DNA of 24,718 nucleotides from JAYQPQ01 sp038145405 (lineage in GTDB: Bacteria; Pseudomonadota; Gammaproteobacteria; Pseudomonadales; GM7GCV1): NCBI GenBank assembly GCA_038145405.1, contig JAYQPQ010000024.1, forward strand, positions 1 to 24,718, read 5' to 3'. Positions 1 through 7,958 of the stretch are shown here, piece by piece. A program made the translations under genes and the position numbers. The notes beneath the pieces are model-generated. The model did not search any database. It was not told where the DNA came from and saw nothing but the letters and a program-made list of their open reading frames with translations. How positions within the stretch are numbered: position 1 is the first letter of the stretch; each line of letters opens with the position of its first letter.

Positions 1-1172
1 CCCTGAATCACATAAAGGTTCAACCCCACCGGAGGCGTGAGAAATCCGACCTCCATCGCTCGCACCAGAAAAATGCCAAACCAGATGGCGGACAAGCCGA
101 ATCCCGAGACGATAGGCAGCATGATGGGAGTCATCAGCAACATGAGCGCCAACCCATCCAGAATAGAGCCAAGCAATAGAAGCACCAAAGCGATAAGCAG
201 CAGGGTGCCAATTTTCCCGAGCCCCAAGGATGTCACCAGATTTCCTGCGGCTTCGGCAAGTCCGGTAACGGCAACGAAAACGGAAAAAATCAGTGCCCCC
301 ACGACGACCAGGTAGATTAACCCACTGGTGCGCAAAGTTTCTTCGAGGGAGTGAAGCAACGAAGCGCGCGTGAGCCGTCGCCGGAAAGCACTGAGAATCA
401 GGGCGCCCAATACCCCAATGGCGGCAGCCTCGTTTGGCGTAAATAGGCCAAACACAATGCCACCTATGACAACGATGGCAAGTGCCATGACATCGATGAT
501 TTTCTTCAGCGCCTGCCACCGCTCAGACCAGGGTGTTCGCTCGACAGCGGGCGCTGCTTGGGGTCGCCACCTTACAAGAAGCCAAATCGCCACTAGGTAA
601 AGCAGCATCTGTGTAATCGCCGGAATGATAGCTGCAGTGAACAGCGTGCCAATGGATTGCTCGGCAATAATGCCGAAAACAATCAGGGCGCCGGAGGGCG
701 GGATGGTCTGCCCCAGGGTACCGCCGGCTGCCACAGTGCCGGTCGCCAGGTAATCGGCATAGCCCCGACGACGCATTTCAGGCACAGCAACCATGCCAAT
801 GGTTGCCGTGGTCGCGAGACTGGAACCATTTATAGCGCCAAAAGACGCACAGCCACCAATGGATGCCATAGCCAGTCCACCCCGACGATGGCCGAACAGC
901 TTAGCGGCTGCATCAAAAAAATCGCGGCTGGCGTTAGCCGAAAAAGTAAGGTGAGCCATCAGCATAAAAAGGGGCAAGGTACCCAGTTCATATCGCGCCA
1001 TGGTTTCAAACAGAACTACCGCTGACTTGATCAGTGCAGGCTCTAGCCCAAGAACGAAAGTCAGGCCGACAAATCCCACCAATCCGAGTGCTATGCCGAT
1101 GGGCACTCCAAGGATCAGCATAACCAGGAGGACGGCGACCCCAATCATCCCCAGCTCAGGCGAAGCCATCAT
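1..1172 (-). CDS. dctM: TRAP transporter large permease subunit, DctM family (3' end beyond window)
   Basis: Membrane-channel subunit of a tripartite periplasmic transporter that imports organic acids using an ion gradient, working with a DctQ subunit and a periplasmic DctP protein. The reverse-strand frame is open from the left edge to 1172, about 390 codons, against a usual 425 or so, so roughly the last 35 residues lie outside. It begins MMASPELGMIGVAVLL and is a chain of hydrophobic helices. Family-typical stretches are FGAINGSSLATTATIG in the first half, GGTLGQTIPPSGALIVFG in the middle and VGFLTPPVGLNLYV at the edge. The ATG at 1172 overlaps the dctQ stop as ATGA; a second ATG follows at 1169. 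It is the last visible gene of a coupled five-gene run. No binding protein is visible; it may lie further left. Family assignment is firm, substrate unknown. Confidence 0.93.
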   Translation of the reverse strand, partial: MMASPELGMIGVAVLLVMLILGVPIGIALGLVGFVGLTFVLGLEPALIKSAVVLFETMARYELGTLPLFMLMAHLTFSANASRDFFDAAAKLFGHRRGGLAMASIGGCASFGAINGSSLATTATIGMVAVPEMRRRGYADYLATGTVAAGGTLGQTIPPSGALIVFGIIAEQSIGTLFTAAIIPAITQMLLYLVAIWLLVRWRPQAAPAVERTPWSERWQALKKIIDVMALAIVVIGGIVFGLFTPNEAAAIGVLGALILSAFRRRLTRASLLHSLEETLRTSGLIYLVVVGALIFSVFVAVTGLAEAAGNLVTSLGLGKIGTLLLIALVLLLLGSILDGLALMLLMTPIMLPIVSGFGLSAIWFGIFLVRAMEVGFLTPPVGLNLYVIQ

Positions 1173-1636
1173 TGCTTTGCTCTCTTTATTAACTGATGCA
1201 TCAACAATCCAATAACTGCCAGGCAAGAGAAAATCGTCAATATTCTTAGTGGTTCCAGGGGCAGCAACAGAATCTCGGTTTCCTCATGCTGACCAATCAT
1301 GTCGACAAACACCCAGACCGACCCACCCAGAAGAGCTGCAAAAAACACAATTGAAAGCAGATAACTCATAGCCAGCAAGAGCGTATACTTACGAGGGCTT
1401 ACGTTGTCCAGTAATAGCCGGACCCGCGCATGACATCCCAGCAGCGTGGCAACAACTAACGCCGATGCGGCTGCAACCAGGGCTGCAAACTGAACGAGCT
1501 CAATCGAGCCGAGTACCGGTAAACTCAGGTGTCGCCCTATTACGGCAAAGCTATCAACCAGGGTTGCCAGAAGCAGCGCTCCCCCACCCAGGACGACCAG
1601 CCATTTCGGCGCATGTTCGTACGATGGATTTCTCAT
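1169..1636 (-). CDS. dctQ: TRAP transporter small permease subunit, DctQ family
   Basis: Small four-helix membrane partner of DctM. The protein from the ATG at 1636 begins MRNPSYEHAPKWLV and is about 155 residues, normal for the family. Four hydrophobic segments are visible: around WLVVLGGGALLLATLV, the alanine/valine-rich stretch ending VVATLLG, YTLLLAMSYLLSIVFFAALL, and ILTIFSCLAVIGLLM near the C-terminus. A TTG at 1648 would add four residues. I prefer 1636 because it forms an ATGA overlap with the stop of the upstream CapA-like gene, the same arrangement as at every other junction in this run. Its own stop overlaps the dctM start. No clear ribosome site is visible, which fits translational coupling. 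The family is recognised from helix layout and position next to dctM; the sequence itself is poorly conserved in this family. Confidence 0.88.
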   Translation of the reverse strand: MRNPSYEHAPKWLVVLGGGALLLATLVDSFAVIGRHLSLPVLGSIELVQFAALVAAASALVVATLLGCHARVRLLLDNVSPRKYTLLLAMSYLLSIVFFAALLGGSVWVFVDMIGQHEETEILLLPLEPLRILTIFSCLAVIGLLMHQLIKRAKQ

Positions 1637-2775
1637 GAGATATTCCAAACTTGTTGTATTTTTTCGAAGGTTAACGGGGACAAGCCGGCTTCTGTGGTGA
1701 TCTTGCCGAGGTATTCAACCACCTTGACCTCCTGCTCACCCGCAGCAAGAACTGGCCTTCCCGGCGGCTCGACAAAAACAGGCACCACGCCCGCCTCCAA
1801 ACTGCCATCCTCGTGCCAGTGAACCGACCCCAAAAAAGCACTAACCGCTTCAGGGTGAAAGGGCGCCAAGTCGTACGCTGGATCAGGCTCAAAACCAAAA
1901 AGCTTTTTCCTTCTTTCTGCCCAAGCCGCGCGATCAGGGTGATCCTGATTGGGACTTAACGCCCGGGTGACCACGCAGCCGTTACCCAGGCCATGGAATA
2001 TCGGTTTACCCCGATAAATTTCGATGCCCTTCACGATGTGGGCATGGTGTCCAACCACAATGTCCGCGCCAAAATCCACCGCAGCCTGTGCCAGCGGTCT
2101 TTCGTAGGATGCCAGCCGGGCTCGGGTATGCAGAATGCCCTTGTGCAGGGCCACCACGACCAGATCGGCCCCTTTCCTCGCGGCATTAACATCTTCCTGA
2201 AGCTGCTGCAGCGCTTCGTCTGTTATCCGCAAATTTTCCTTTGCCGGTGTAACCGGCGCCCCATCTTCGGATGGCAGAGGCAAATAGGAGCATCCCGCCC
2301 TGGTTGCAGTTGCCCAGGACTGCTCTGGTCCAACACAGTTATAACTCAAAAGCGATATTCGACGACCGGCGACCTCTATTACCGCCGGACACCTAGCTTC
2401 GCCGAGAGTAGCCCCTGCCCCGCAGGTGCGGATATCAAGCTCATGTAGGCGTCCCAGGGTTTGCTGAATACCCTGTAGCCCCCCATCAGCAATGTGGTTA
2501 CCTGCCAGGGTCAGCGCATCGAACCCTGCCGATTTCAGCGCATTCAGATTCTCCAGCGGAGCGCCCGGAGCAGGCACGTCACCTTCCATCTGCTCAGAAA
2601 AATCGCCGTGCGGCACTTCCAGATGCCCAATGGAACAGTCGGCTCGACGGATTGCCGGCGCAATGCCCGCCAGCCAATGCGGCGCGTCCGGTTCATCCAG
2701 GATCAAATCGCCGCTGAACAGCAGCTGCAGGGGCATAGCTGGTCCGGACTCGGTAGGGTTGGATCCTTGCCTCAC
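1633..2775 (-). CDS. CapA-like metallophosphoesterase-fold protein
   Basis: Member of the CapA / poly-gamma-glutamate capsule protein family (PGA_cap), a calcineurin-like metallophosphatase fold. Metal-site motifs appear in the expected order: FSGDLIL near the start, GHLEVP, LAGNHIAD (family usually NNHxxD), VVGHHAHIVKGIE and HGLGNG near residue 270. No signal peptide or membrane anchor is visible, unlike classical CapA, so it may be cytoplasmic. The GTG at 2775 overlaps the upstream stop as GTGA; an ATG at 2736 (MPLQLLFSGD) would place the conserved strand at the very N-terminus and is a real alternative. The family occurs in capsule polymer synthesis and also as a general phosphoesterase; with no other capsule genes here, a capsule role is not supported. 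The true substrate is unknown. Confidence 0.85.
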   Translation of the reverse strand: MRQGSNPTESGPAMPLQLLFSGDLILDEPDAPHWLAGIAPAIRRADCSIGHLEVPHGDFSEQMEGDVPAPGAPLENLNALKSAGFDALTLAGNHIADGGLQGIQQTLGRLHELDIRTCGAGATLGEARCPAVIEVAGRRISLLSYNCVGPEQSWATATRAGCSYLPLPSEDGAPVTPAKENLRITDEALQQLQEDVNAARKGADLVVVALHKGILHTRARLASYERPLAQAAVDFGADIVVGHHAHIVKGIEIYRGKPIFHGLGNGCVVTRALSPNQDHPDRAAWAERRKKLFGFEPDPAYDLAPFHPEAVSAFLGSVHWHEDGSLEAGVVPVFVEPPGRPVLAAGEQEVKVVEYLGKITTEAGLSPLTFEKIQQVWNIS

Positions 2776-3611
2776 AACTCAACCACCAGTTCGACACGCC
2801 GATTTCGCCAATCGGCAACCCCATCGCCGGACAGTGGTTGGTCTACCCATCGCAGGGTAATTTCAGCGGTCAGCCCCAAACCCTGCAGAATGTCCTGCAT
2901 CTTTTCACCGCGCTGTTGAGCTATGCTCGTGCGTTCGGTCACCCTGTCCCCACTGGAAAGTAAGGTTTCACCCTGATAGCTGACAATGCTGATCGGAGCC
3001 CGTGCGGCATTGGCGTATTGCACCAGCTTTACCACCTCCAGCATGTCGGGACCCGACCCCCGGTCACTATTGAAGGGGAAATAGATAATCAATCGCTGGG
3101 GCTGAAAGGGTGCCGCAGGCGGCTCCGGGGGAGGAGTTTCCGGGTTGGCAGGCTGCACAGACAGGCTCGGATCCTGTTCGGCTCGCCGCGCCAACTCCAA
3201 TGCTTCCTTTCGCTGCTGCGGCGTTCCACTGTTGAAAATACCACCTGCCTGTCCAACTACACTGCCATCAAAGGGCAATATCTGATTACAGTTAGAATCC
3301 AGTTCAGCCAACACGGAAACTCGCCCCTGTAACGGCAATGCCCCGCATTGGAGCGCACCTTCAACTATCTGAGCCTCCACCAGCACCTGATGTCCCAGTT
3401 CAGGCTTGCCCCAGTCTGGCGGATTGTTCAACACATATCTGACGCCCTGGTATTCGGCGAGAAAACAGACATCTGTATCGGGGCCCGTGCTTCGAGCGAT
3501 AGGGCAGGCGGTGAAAGCCAGATGGGTTCCCGGAGCATGCTCACTCCTGTCTTGAGCGCTTATCGAAAAGACGACGGAGAATATAACTATGTACGGCAGC
3601 AGTCGCATCAT
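2772..3611 (-). CDS. Exported protein with C-terminal OmpA-like domain
   Basis: A 279-residue protein. Residues 1-20 form a signal peptide (MMRLLPYIVIFSVVFSISAQ), so it is envelope-located. The N-terminal half contains four cysteines (TACPI, DVCFL, LQCGAL, SNCNQ) and does not match a family I know. A proline-rich linker (PETPPPEPPAAP) follows at about residues 155-167. The C-terminal part runs from LIIYFPFNSDRG through SIVSYQG to WRNRRVELVVEL; the NRRVE ending and the layout are those of an OmpA/MotB peptidoglycan-binding domain. No lipobox is evident. The ATG at 3611 overlaps the upstream stop as ATGA and the gene's own stop overlaps the next start, so it is translationally coupled on both sides. 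Likely role (inference): tethering or scaffolding at the cell wall for the cytochrome encoded just upstream. Confidence 0.75.
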   Translation of the reverse strand: MMRLLPYIVIFSVVFSISAQDRSEHAPGTHLAFTACPIARSTGPDTDVCFLAEYQGVRYVLNNPPDWGKPELGHQVLVEAQIVEGALQCGALPLQGRVSVLAELDSNCNQILPFDGSVVGQAGGIFNSGTPQQRKEALELARRAEQDPSLSVQPANPETPPPEPPAAPFQPQRLIIYFPFNSDRGSGPDMLEVVKLVQYANAARAPISIVSYQGETLLSSGDRVTERTSIAQQRGEKMQDILQGLGLTAEITLRWVDQPLSGDGVADWRNRRVELVVEL

Positions 3612-5152
3612 AGCGTTCTCATAAAGTTCACCAGATCCTGCTTCTCCTGCTCGGTATAGCCGATATTGAAGCGCCGGTCATAAAAATCCACCAGCTCACG
3701 TAAATTCGCAGCTGATCCGTTGACGAAGTAGGGTGCACGCGCAGCCAGGCCTCGCAATTGCTGGGTCATGGTCGCACCGACGTCCCGGCACTTGCCCGTG
3801 ATCAGGGCGCGCCCGGGATCGTTGGTATGAATGGTTCGGCCGAGATAGGACTGCGGCACAGCATCTGCATCACAGGTGACCTTAAACAGAGGCAGATCAG
3901 ATCTGTTATTCGCCCAGGGGAAATTGTTCAAGCCCAAATCCATAAAACCCGGCGCCAGATCCATACCCATCAGCAGGGTGTTGTGGCAACCGGAACCACA
4001 GGATCGATTGAATGGGTTACCCAGCCCCTTGTCGTTATAGGCACCGACGTCGGATATCAGGAAGCGTCGCGCGTAGAACACCTCGGCACCGCGAGCGGCC
4101 GATTCACGGAACTCGCGTTGCTGGCGCTGGCCATCCGTTTCCTCCTCGGCAATTGGCAGATTCAGCCACATGGCGAAACTGCCGAAAATTTTGTTGATCG
4201 GGTTGTTGCCCAACCGTGCGGGCGCTCCGTCGCGCAGCGCCTGAGGTCCGATACCCGGTGGCATATCCTCACCCACCAGTGTGCCGCCCTGATTGTCATA
4301 AACCTGAGCGACATATATCTGATTTTCGAAGTCGGTAATCTGCTGCAGTTCGGGCTCTGTAAGCTCACCGCTGATCTGAAGATGAGTCCTGGCAGCGTCA
4401 CGGGCCTGATTGCGCAGACTGATACCCCTACCATCTGACATCAGCTGCATACTGACAAATTCACCCGTCTCAGGATCCTTGGGCAACAGACTTTTATCGT
4501 TATAGAAAAATGCCTCGTGCGGGGGAACGCCATGGGGTAACTCGGTGAGGTATTTGATATTAGCGACGGGGCGCGGTCGTCGATAAACCGAAATGGTTGG
4601 ATTTTCGCTTTCCAACCCGTACTGCGGATTCGTATTGCAACCAGTCGGGTCGCTCACCACCTCAATGCTGAATTCAACGTCCATGGCAGAGCCATCGAGG
4701 TTTTTTGGGGGCCAGGGTAGAAATATACGAAACAGACCCTTCTCAAGTAACAGCGAGTGCGAAGACGCATCCTGCTGGGGAAGATTGGGACAATTCGCAC
4801 CGTCTATCGCCGCAAAGAGCGGATCATCCGCTCCATGCAGCTCCCAACGCCTCTGAATACTGTCAACCGAAAGACCCATGCCATTAGACGGCTGGTGGCA
4901 AGTCACGCATGCCCTGCCATTGCTACCGAGCGGAGTAAAGAACGCGTGCCCCGCGGTCGGTATCGCGCCCGTAGCGTTCAGCACCTCCAACTGGCCGGTT
5001 GAATTTTCATATCGGGACTGAGGCAACAAGGTGCCCGCCTGTTCGGGCGACCACCAGGACTCATCGCCGCTATAGAGCGGCTGAGCCAGCGCCAGTGCTG
5101 GCCCAAGAAGTAAACTTCCGCTAGCCTTTGAGACTAGACTTATTTTTCGCAT
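3608..5152 (-). CDS. Exported diheme cytochrome c, MauG / cytochrome c peroxidase-like
   Basis: Periplasmic c-type cytochrome. From the ATG at 5152 the protein begins MRKISLVSKASG with a signal peptide ending near ALALAQ and is about 514 residues; a TTG-started extension to 5188 would place extra residues before the signal peptide and is less likely. An AGAGGGG sequence lies about 11 bases upstream of the ATG. The first heme site is ACVTCHQPSNGMG (canonical CxxCH) near the N-terminus. The second, SCGSGCHNT, has three residues between the cysteines (CX3CH). The C-terminal stretch AARAPYFVNGSAANLRELVDFYDRRF and the closing QDLVNFMRTL match the MauG/CcpA pattern. The family reduces peroxide or oxidises proteins or small molecules; which applies here cannot be told. 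First gene of the coupled run. Confidence 0.87.
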   Translation of the reverse strand: MRKISLVSKASGSLLLGPALALAQPLYSGDESWWSPEQAGTLLPQSRYENSTGQLEVLNATGAIPTAGHAFFTPLGSNGRACVTCHQPSNGMGLSVDSIQRRWELHGADDPLFAAIDGANCPNLPQQDASSHSLLLEKGLFRIFLPWPPKNLDGSAMDVEFSIEVVSDPTGCNTNPQYGLESENPTISVYRRPRPVANIKYLTELPHGVPPHEAFFYNDKSLLPKDPETGEFVSMQLMSDGRGISLRNQARDAARTHLQISGELTEPELQQITDFENQIYVAQVYDNQGGTLVGEDMPPGIGPQALRDGAPARLGNNPINKIFGSFAMWLNLPIAEEETDGQRQQREFRESAARGAEVFYARRFLISDVGAYNDKGLGNPFNRSCGSGCHNTLLMGMDLAPGFMDLGLNNFPWANNRSDLPLFKVTCDADAVPQSYLGRTIHTNDPGRALITGKCRDVGATMTQQLRGLAARAPYFVNGSAANLRELVDFYDRRFNIGYTEQEKQDLVNFMRTL

Positions 5153-5559
5153 TACGGCATCCACCCCTCTCAGATGAGGCAAAATCAAACTATAGCCCGA
5201 AGTCTAAGACCTAGAAAATGCAATATATTACGCAAAACCAGCCCCATCTAGCTGAGGCTTTTATTAATCTATATGCTGAAGCAGGTGCTAACTATATCAA
5301 TTTATGCACTATAATGCATGCTGATATTTCTTGCTTAGGAATCGTAAATGGCGTTTGACGCCATTCTGTTGAGGCCCCATCCAACTTATCAATCACGCTC
5401 CTTCGCGCTAGCCTTAGGGTACGCGACTCTGTCGTCGCCAGCGTTCTAATCTCCGCAACTATTCTCCATTCCACAAACAGAAAGTGCCGTTGGAGATTTT
5501 TGACCAGTCTCGGCTGGAATTTTTGTCTCCATTACGGAATCAGAGAACTACAGAAACGA

Positions 5560-5584
5560 AAAAGCCCGCTTGTCGCGGGCCTTT
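5560..5584. terminator. Rho-independent terminator-like hairpin
   Basis: A run of A is followed by stem GCCCGC (5564-5569), loop TTGTC and stem GCGGGC (5575-5580), then CTTT. It could act in either direction. No gene ends next to it: it lies about 400 bases upstream of the cytochrome start and 310 upstream of the tannase-like start. It may be a leftover of a lost gene or an insulator between the divergent units. Confidence 0.55.
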
Positions 5585-5678
5585 CGGGGCATTTTTGGAG
5601 AAATCAAAAAGCTCTCTGTCTAATGCCAGACTGTTTGGCGGTGGTTCCAGTCTGCCTAGAACTAGTCTCAGGCTAAAA

Positions 5679-5792
5679 TTCCCTGTTGCTTGGGAAGATA
5701 CAGGGAAAATTCAGCATCTGTCGTTTGAGGTGAGCGGTGCCACAGAATTTTCGGATAACTTGTCCACGTTTCCCTAATGCAAGAACAGGGAA
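5679..5792. repeat. Patch of repeated and inverted ACAGGGAA words
   Basis: TTCCCTGT at 5679-5686 is the exact inverse of ACAGGGAA at 5700-5707, and ACAGGGAA occurs again at 5785-5792, with TTTCCCT nearby at about 5769-5775. Three 8-base words and their partial copy within 115 bases are more than expected by chance. Non-coding patches rich in 'CAGGGAA' are, from memory, common in proteobacterial genomes near rearranged sites; that identification is tentative. No open frame here looks like a protein gene. Confidence 0.4.
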
Positions 5793-5895
5793 TCTCAGCA
5801 GATGTGTGAAGCGCCTGCGGGACTTCCATCTCGACTTCAACCTGCGATGTGAATATGCTTTTGGCACCTAAATTTGGGAATGGGCAGAGACAAAA

Positions 5896-7791
5896 ATGAA
5901 ATCCAGTCATTTTTTTGCGAAGACCGCTCAACCGGAGCGGCGCAGTGCCCTCGGGGCGGTGTCATATGGAGCGATTTTAACGGTCACCACACTGATATTG
6001 ACGGCTTGCTTCGGCGATCCCTCGTCGGAAGTAAGCGGAGTAGGCGCTGCTGGCCAAATCACCGGATGTAACGACACGATCAGGACCGCCTTTCATCCAG
6101 CCACTGAAGCGACGACCCATCATCCCGTCGCCGAAACAACGGTCACGCTGGTCAGGGAATTCAAAAAGGGCGAGGTGGTGACGCTGACACCCGACGCCCC
6201 GGCCGAACGTGGCGGACTGCCTACGCCCATTGCGGACAATGATGTTTGTGTGGTGAAGCTCTTGATTGGTCCGGGTCATCCAGGCCCTGCCGATGCTCCG
6301 TCGACCTCGGCCGGCATCGGTATCGAAATCTGGCTCCCCGCGCCTGAGAACTGGAATGGTCGCGTACATGCGCTTGGCGGCGGCGGCTGCTCTCGCGAGA
6401 GCGACAATGTCGTCAACCTCACCAAATTGGCTGGTGTGCGTTCATCGACTGCCGGCTATTCACCTGCAGGCATCGCGACCGGAGAGGGAGCCGTTTCGGC
6501 CATGACAGATACTGGCCACACCGTCGGTGATTGTTCTTTTGCCATGAACCCCGACGGTTCAATCAATACGCCGGGCATGGAGGATTTTGCCACGCGCGCG
6601 ATCCATGAAGAGATATTAAAGGCCAAGGCCTTGGCGGAAGCCTATTACGGCTCTGCGCCGCGCTACACCTACTTTGACGGCTTCTCGACTGGTGGCCGTC
6701 AGGCGATGATGTTGGCTCAGTCCTTCCCGGATGACCTGGATGGCATCCTGGGTGGCGCGCCGGCCATGAACTCGAATATTTTCAGTGTTGCCGCTGTTTA
6801 TCCTACGATTGTGTATGAGCGTGATCTAGGTGGCGTGGCCCTGACAGGGGGTCAGCGCACCCTAATGGGTAACGCGGCAATCAATGCCTGCGATGTCGTG
6901 GGCGGCGTGCATTCCGGGTACATACTGGATCCGTCGACCTGCATCTATGATCCGACTCAGGACCCCGCCGTCCTCTGCGTGGCGGACGGCGGCACTAACA
7001 GCACAGCTGATTGCGTCACGCCGCTGCAGGCGCAGGCCCAGAACAAAATTTGGTACGGGATGACGGCTGACGGCAGTGTGCCGTCGCCCGCAGTCGACAA
7101 TGGCTGGTCTTTTCCCTTGCAGCCTGGTCAATATTGGTGGGGCCATTCGCGCGGCTCCAATGACGGCACGGCCGGCGGCAGTCCGTTCGGTGTGCAGTCG
7201 GACAAACTCGCCCTGCTGACGGGCGACCCGAGCCTTGCCGGGACGTCCTTTCTCAACGCCACCGGTAATGGCGAGGAAGGATACAGGCAGCTGAGCTATG
7301 CGGAACTGGCCGAAATAGCGGAGCTGGTCGAAGTCATGGAGCCGCAATTAGCTTACGCCGAAACGAATAACACCGATCTCACGGCTTTGCAAAACTCCGG
7401 CACCAAGGTCATCCACTATCACGGTCTTGCGGATAATTTAATTACGGCACAGGGGTCCATCGATTATTACCGCCGGGCGGCGGAGCAGATGGGCGGCGTT
7501 GAATCCTTGCAAAATTATTATCGCTTCTATTTGGTGCCCAGCATGAGTCATGGCTTTGGCAACGGCTCTACCAACCGTGAGGCGAACCCTCCGCTGCCAA
7601 CGCACGATCAACTCTACGAGGCCCTCACAAATTGGGTCGAGAATGGGATCGCACCGGGAAGAATGGATGTCTTCAGCGAGGTGACTGAAACCTCCCCTAC
7701 GGCTAAGTCGGCCCCCATCTGCCTATACCCGCAGAAGGCAACCTATAGCAGCGGAGACCCGAACCTGGCATCCAGCTATAGCTGCTCATAA
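5896..7791 (+). CDS. Tannase / feruloyl esterase family lipoprotein
   Basis: Serine esterase of the tannase family, which cleaves esters of aromatic acids (tannins, feruloyl esters, mono-hydroxyethyl terephthalate). The 631-residue protein starts at the ATG after GGGCAGAG. A hydrophobic segment and lipobox LTAC put the lipidated cysteine at residue 38, so it is membrane-anchored outside the cytoplasm. The nucleophile is Ser264 in DGFSTGGRQ, the acid Asp513 in HGLADNLI, and the base His552 in SMSHGFGNG. Many cysteines in the lid region (around CIYDPTQDPAVLC and ADCVT) resemble the calcium/lid region of the family. Oddly, the cysteine pair that normally flanks the catalytic Ser and His is missing: F263 and G553 stand there. 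The neighbouring IclR and aromatic genes suggest it releases an aromatic acid for uptake (inference). Length is slightly above usual. Confidence 0.88.
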   Translation: MKSSHFFAKTAQPERRSALGAVSYGAILTVTTLILTACFGDPSSEVSGVGAAGQITGCNDTIRTAFHPATEATTHHPVAETTVTLVREFKKGEVVTLTPDAPAERGGLPTPIADNDVCVVKLLIGPGHPGPADAPSTSAGIGIEIWLPAPENWNGRVHALGGGGCSRESDNVVNLTKLAGVRSSTAGYSPAGIATGEGAVSAMTDTGHTVGDCSFAMNPDGSINTPGMEDFATRAIHEEILKAKALAEAYYGSAPRYTYFDGFSTGGRQAMMLAQSFPDDLDGILGGAPAMNSNIFSVAAVYPTIVYERDLGGVALTGGQRTLMGNAAINACDVVGGVHSGYILDPSTCIYDPTQDPAVLCVADGGTNSTADCVTPLQAQAQNKIWYGMTADGSVPSPAVDNGWSFPLQPGQYWWGHSRGSNDGTAGGSPFGVQSDKLALLTGDPSLAGTSFLNATGNGEEGYRQLSYAELAEIAELVEVMEPQLAYAETNNTDLTALQNSGTKVIHYHGLADNLITAQGSIDYYRRAAEQMGGVESLQNYYRFYLVPSMSHGFGNGSTNREANPPLPTHDQLYEALTNWVENGIAPGRMDVFSEVTETSPTAKSAPICLYPQKATYSSGDPNLASSYSCS

Positions 7792-7958
7792 GAAATGACC
7801 GCTTGCCGGCTCCGGGACATCGACCGTAATCGAGTCTGCGTCGTCGTCCGTCCGAACCAATACCTGGCGTACGTGCCGCCAAGGCGCGCGCTTGACCAAT
7901 TAATGGCCTTTTCCATCAACCCAAGCGTCTGAGTTATTCGGTCTGCAATGAGAAACCA

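Larger units (their letters stand above)
5153..5895. other. Long intergenic region without a convincing gene
   Basis: This stretch separates the divergent minus-strand cytochrome operon from the plus-strand tannase-like gene. The frames that open here are short, lack ribosome sites and have no recognisable product. It should contain both promoters. A TATAAT word lies at 5310-5315, but without a matching -35 on the plus strand. On the minus strand TTGATA (5295-5300) has only a poor -10 partner. The middle holds a terminator-like hairpin and the right part a patch of repeated ACAGGGAA words, both listed separately. Confidence 0.6.

Noticed and set aside
37..1025. Three plus-strand open frames (37-315, 370-600, 657-1025).
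   Set aside because: They lie wholly opposite dctM, whose translation is a clear TRAP large subunit; the plus-strand products resemble nothing and lack ribosome sites.
1993..4438. Plus-strand open frames opposite the CapA-like and cytochrome genes, up to 226 residues (3758-4438).
   Set aside because: Antisense shadows of genes with strong family motifs; no recognisable domains or starts.
5310..5315. Perfect TATAAT as a plus-strand promoter.
   Set aside because: No -35 at the right distance and nearly 600 bases from the next plus-strand gene.
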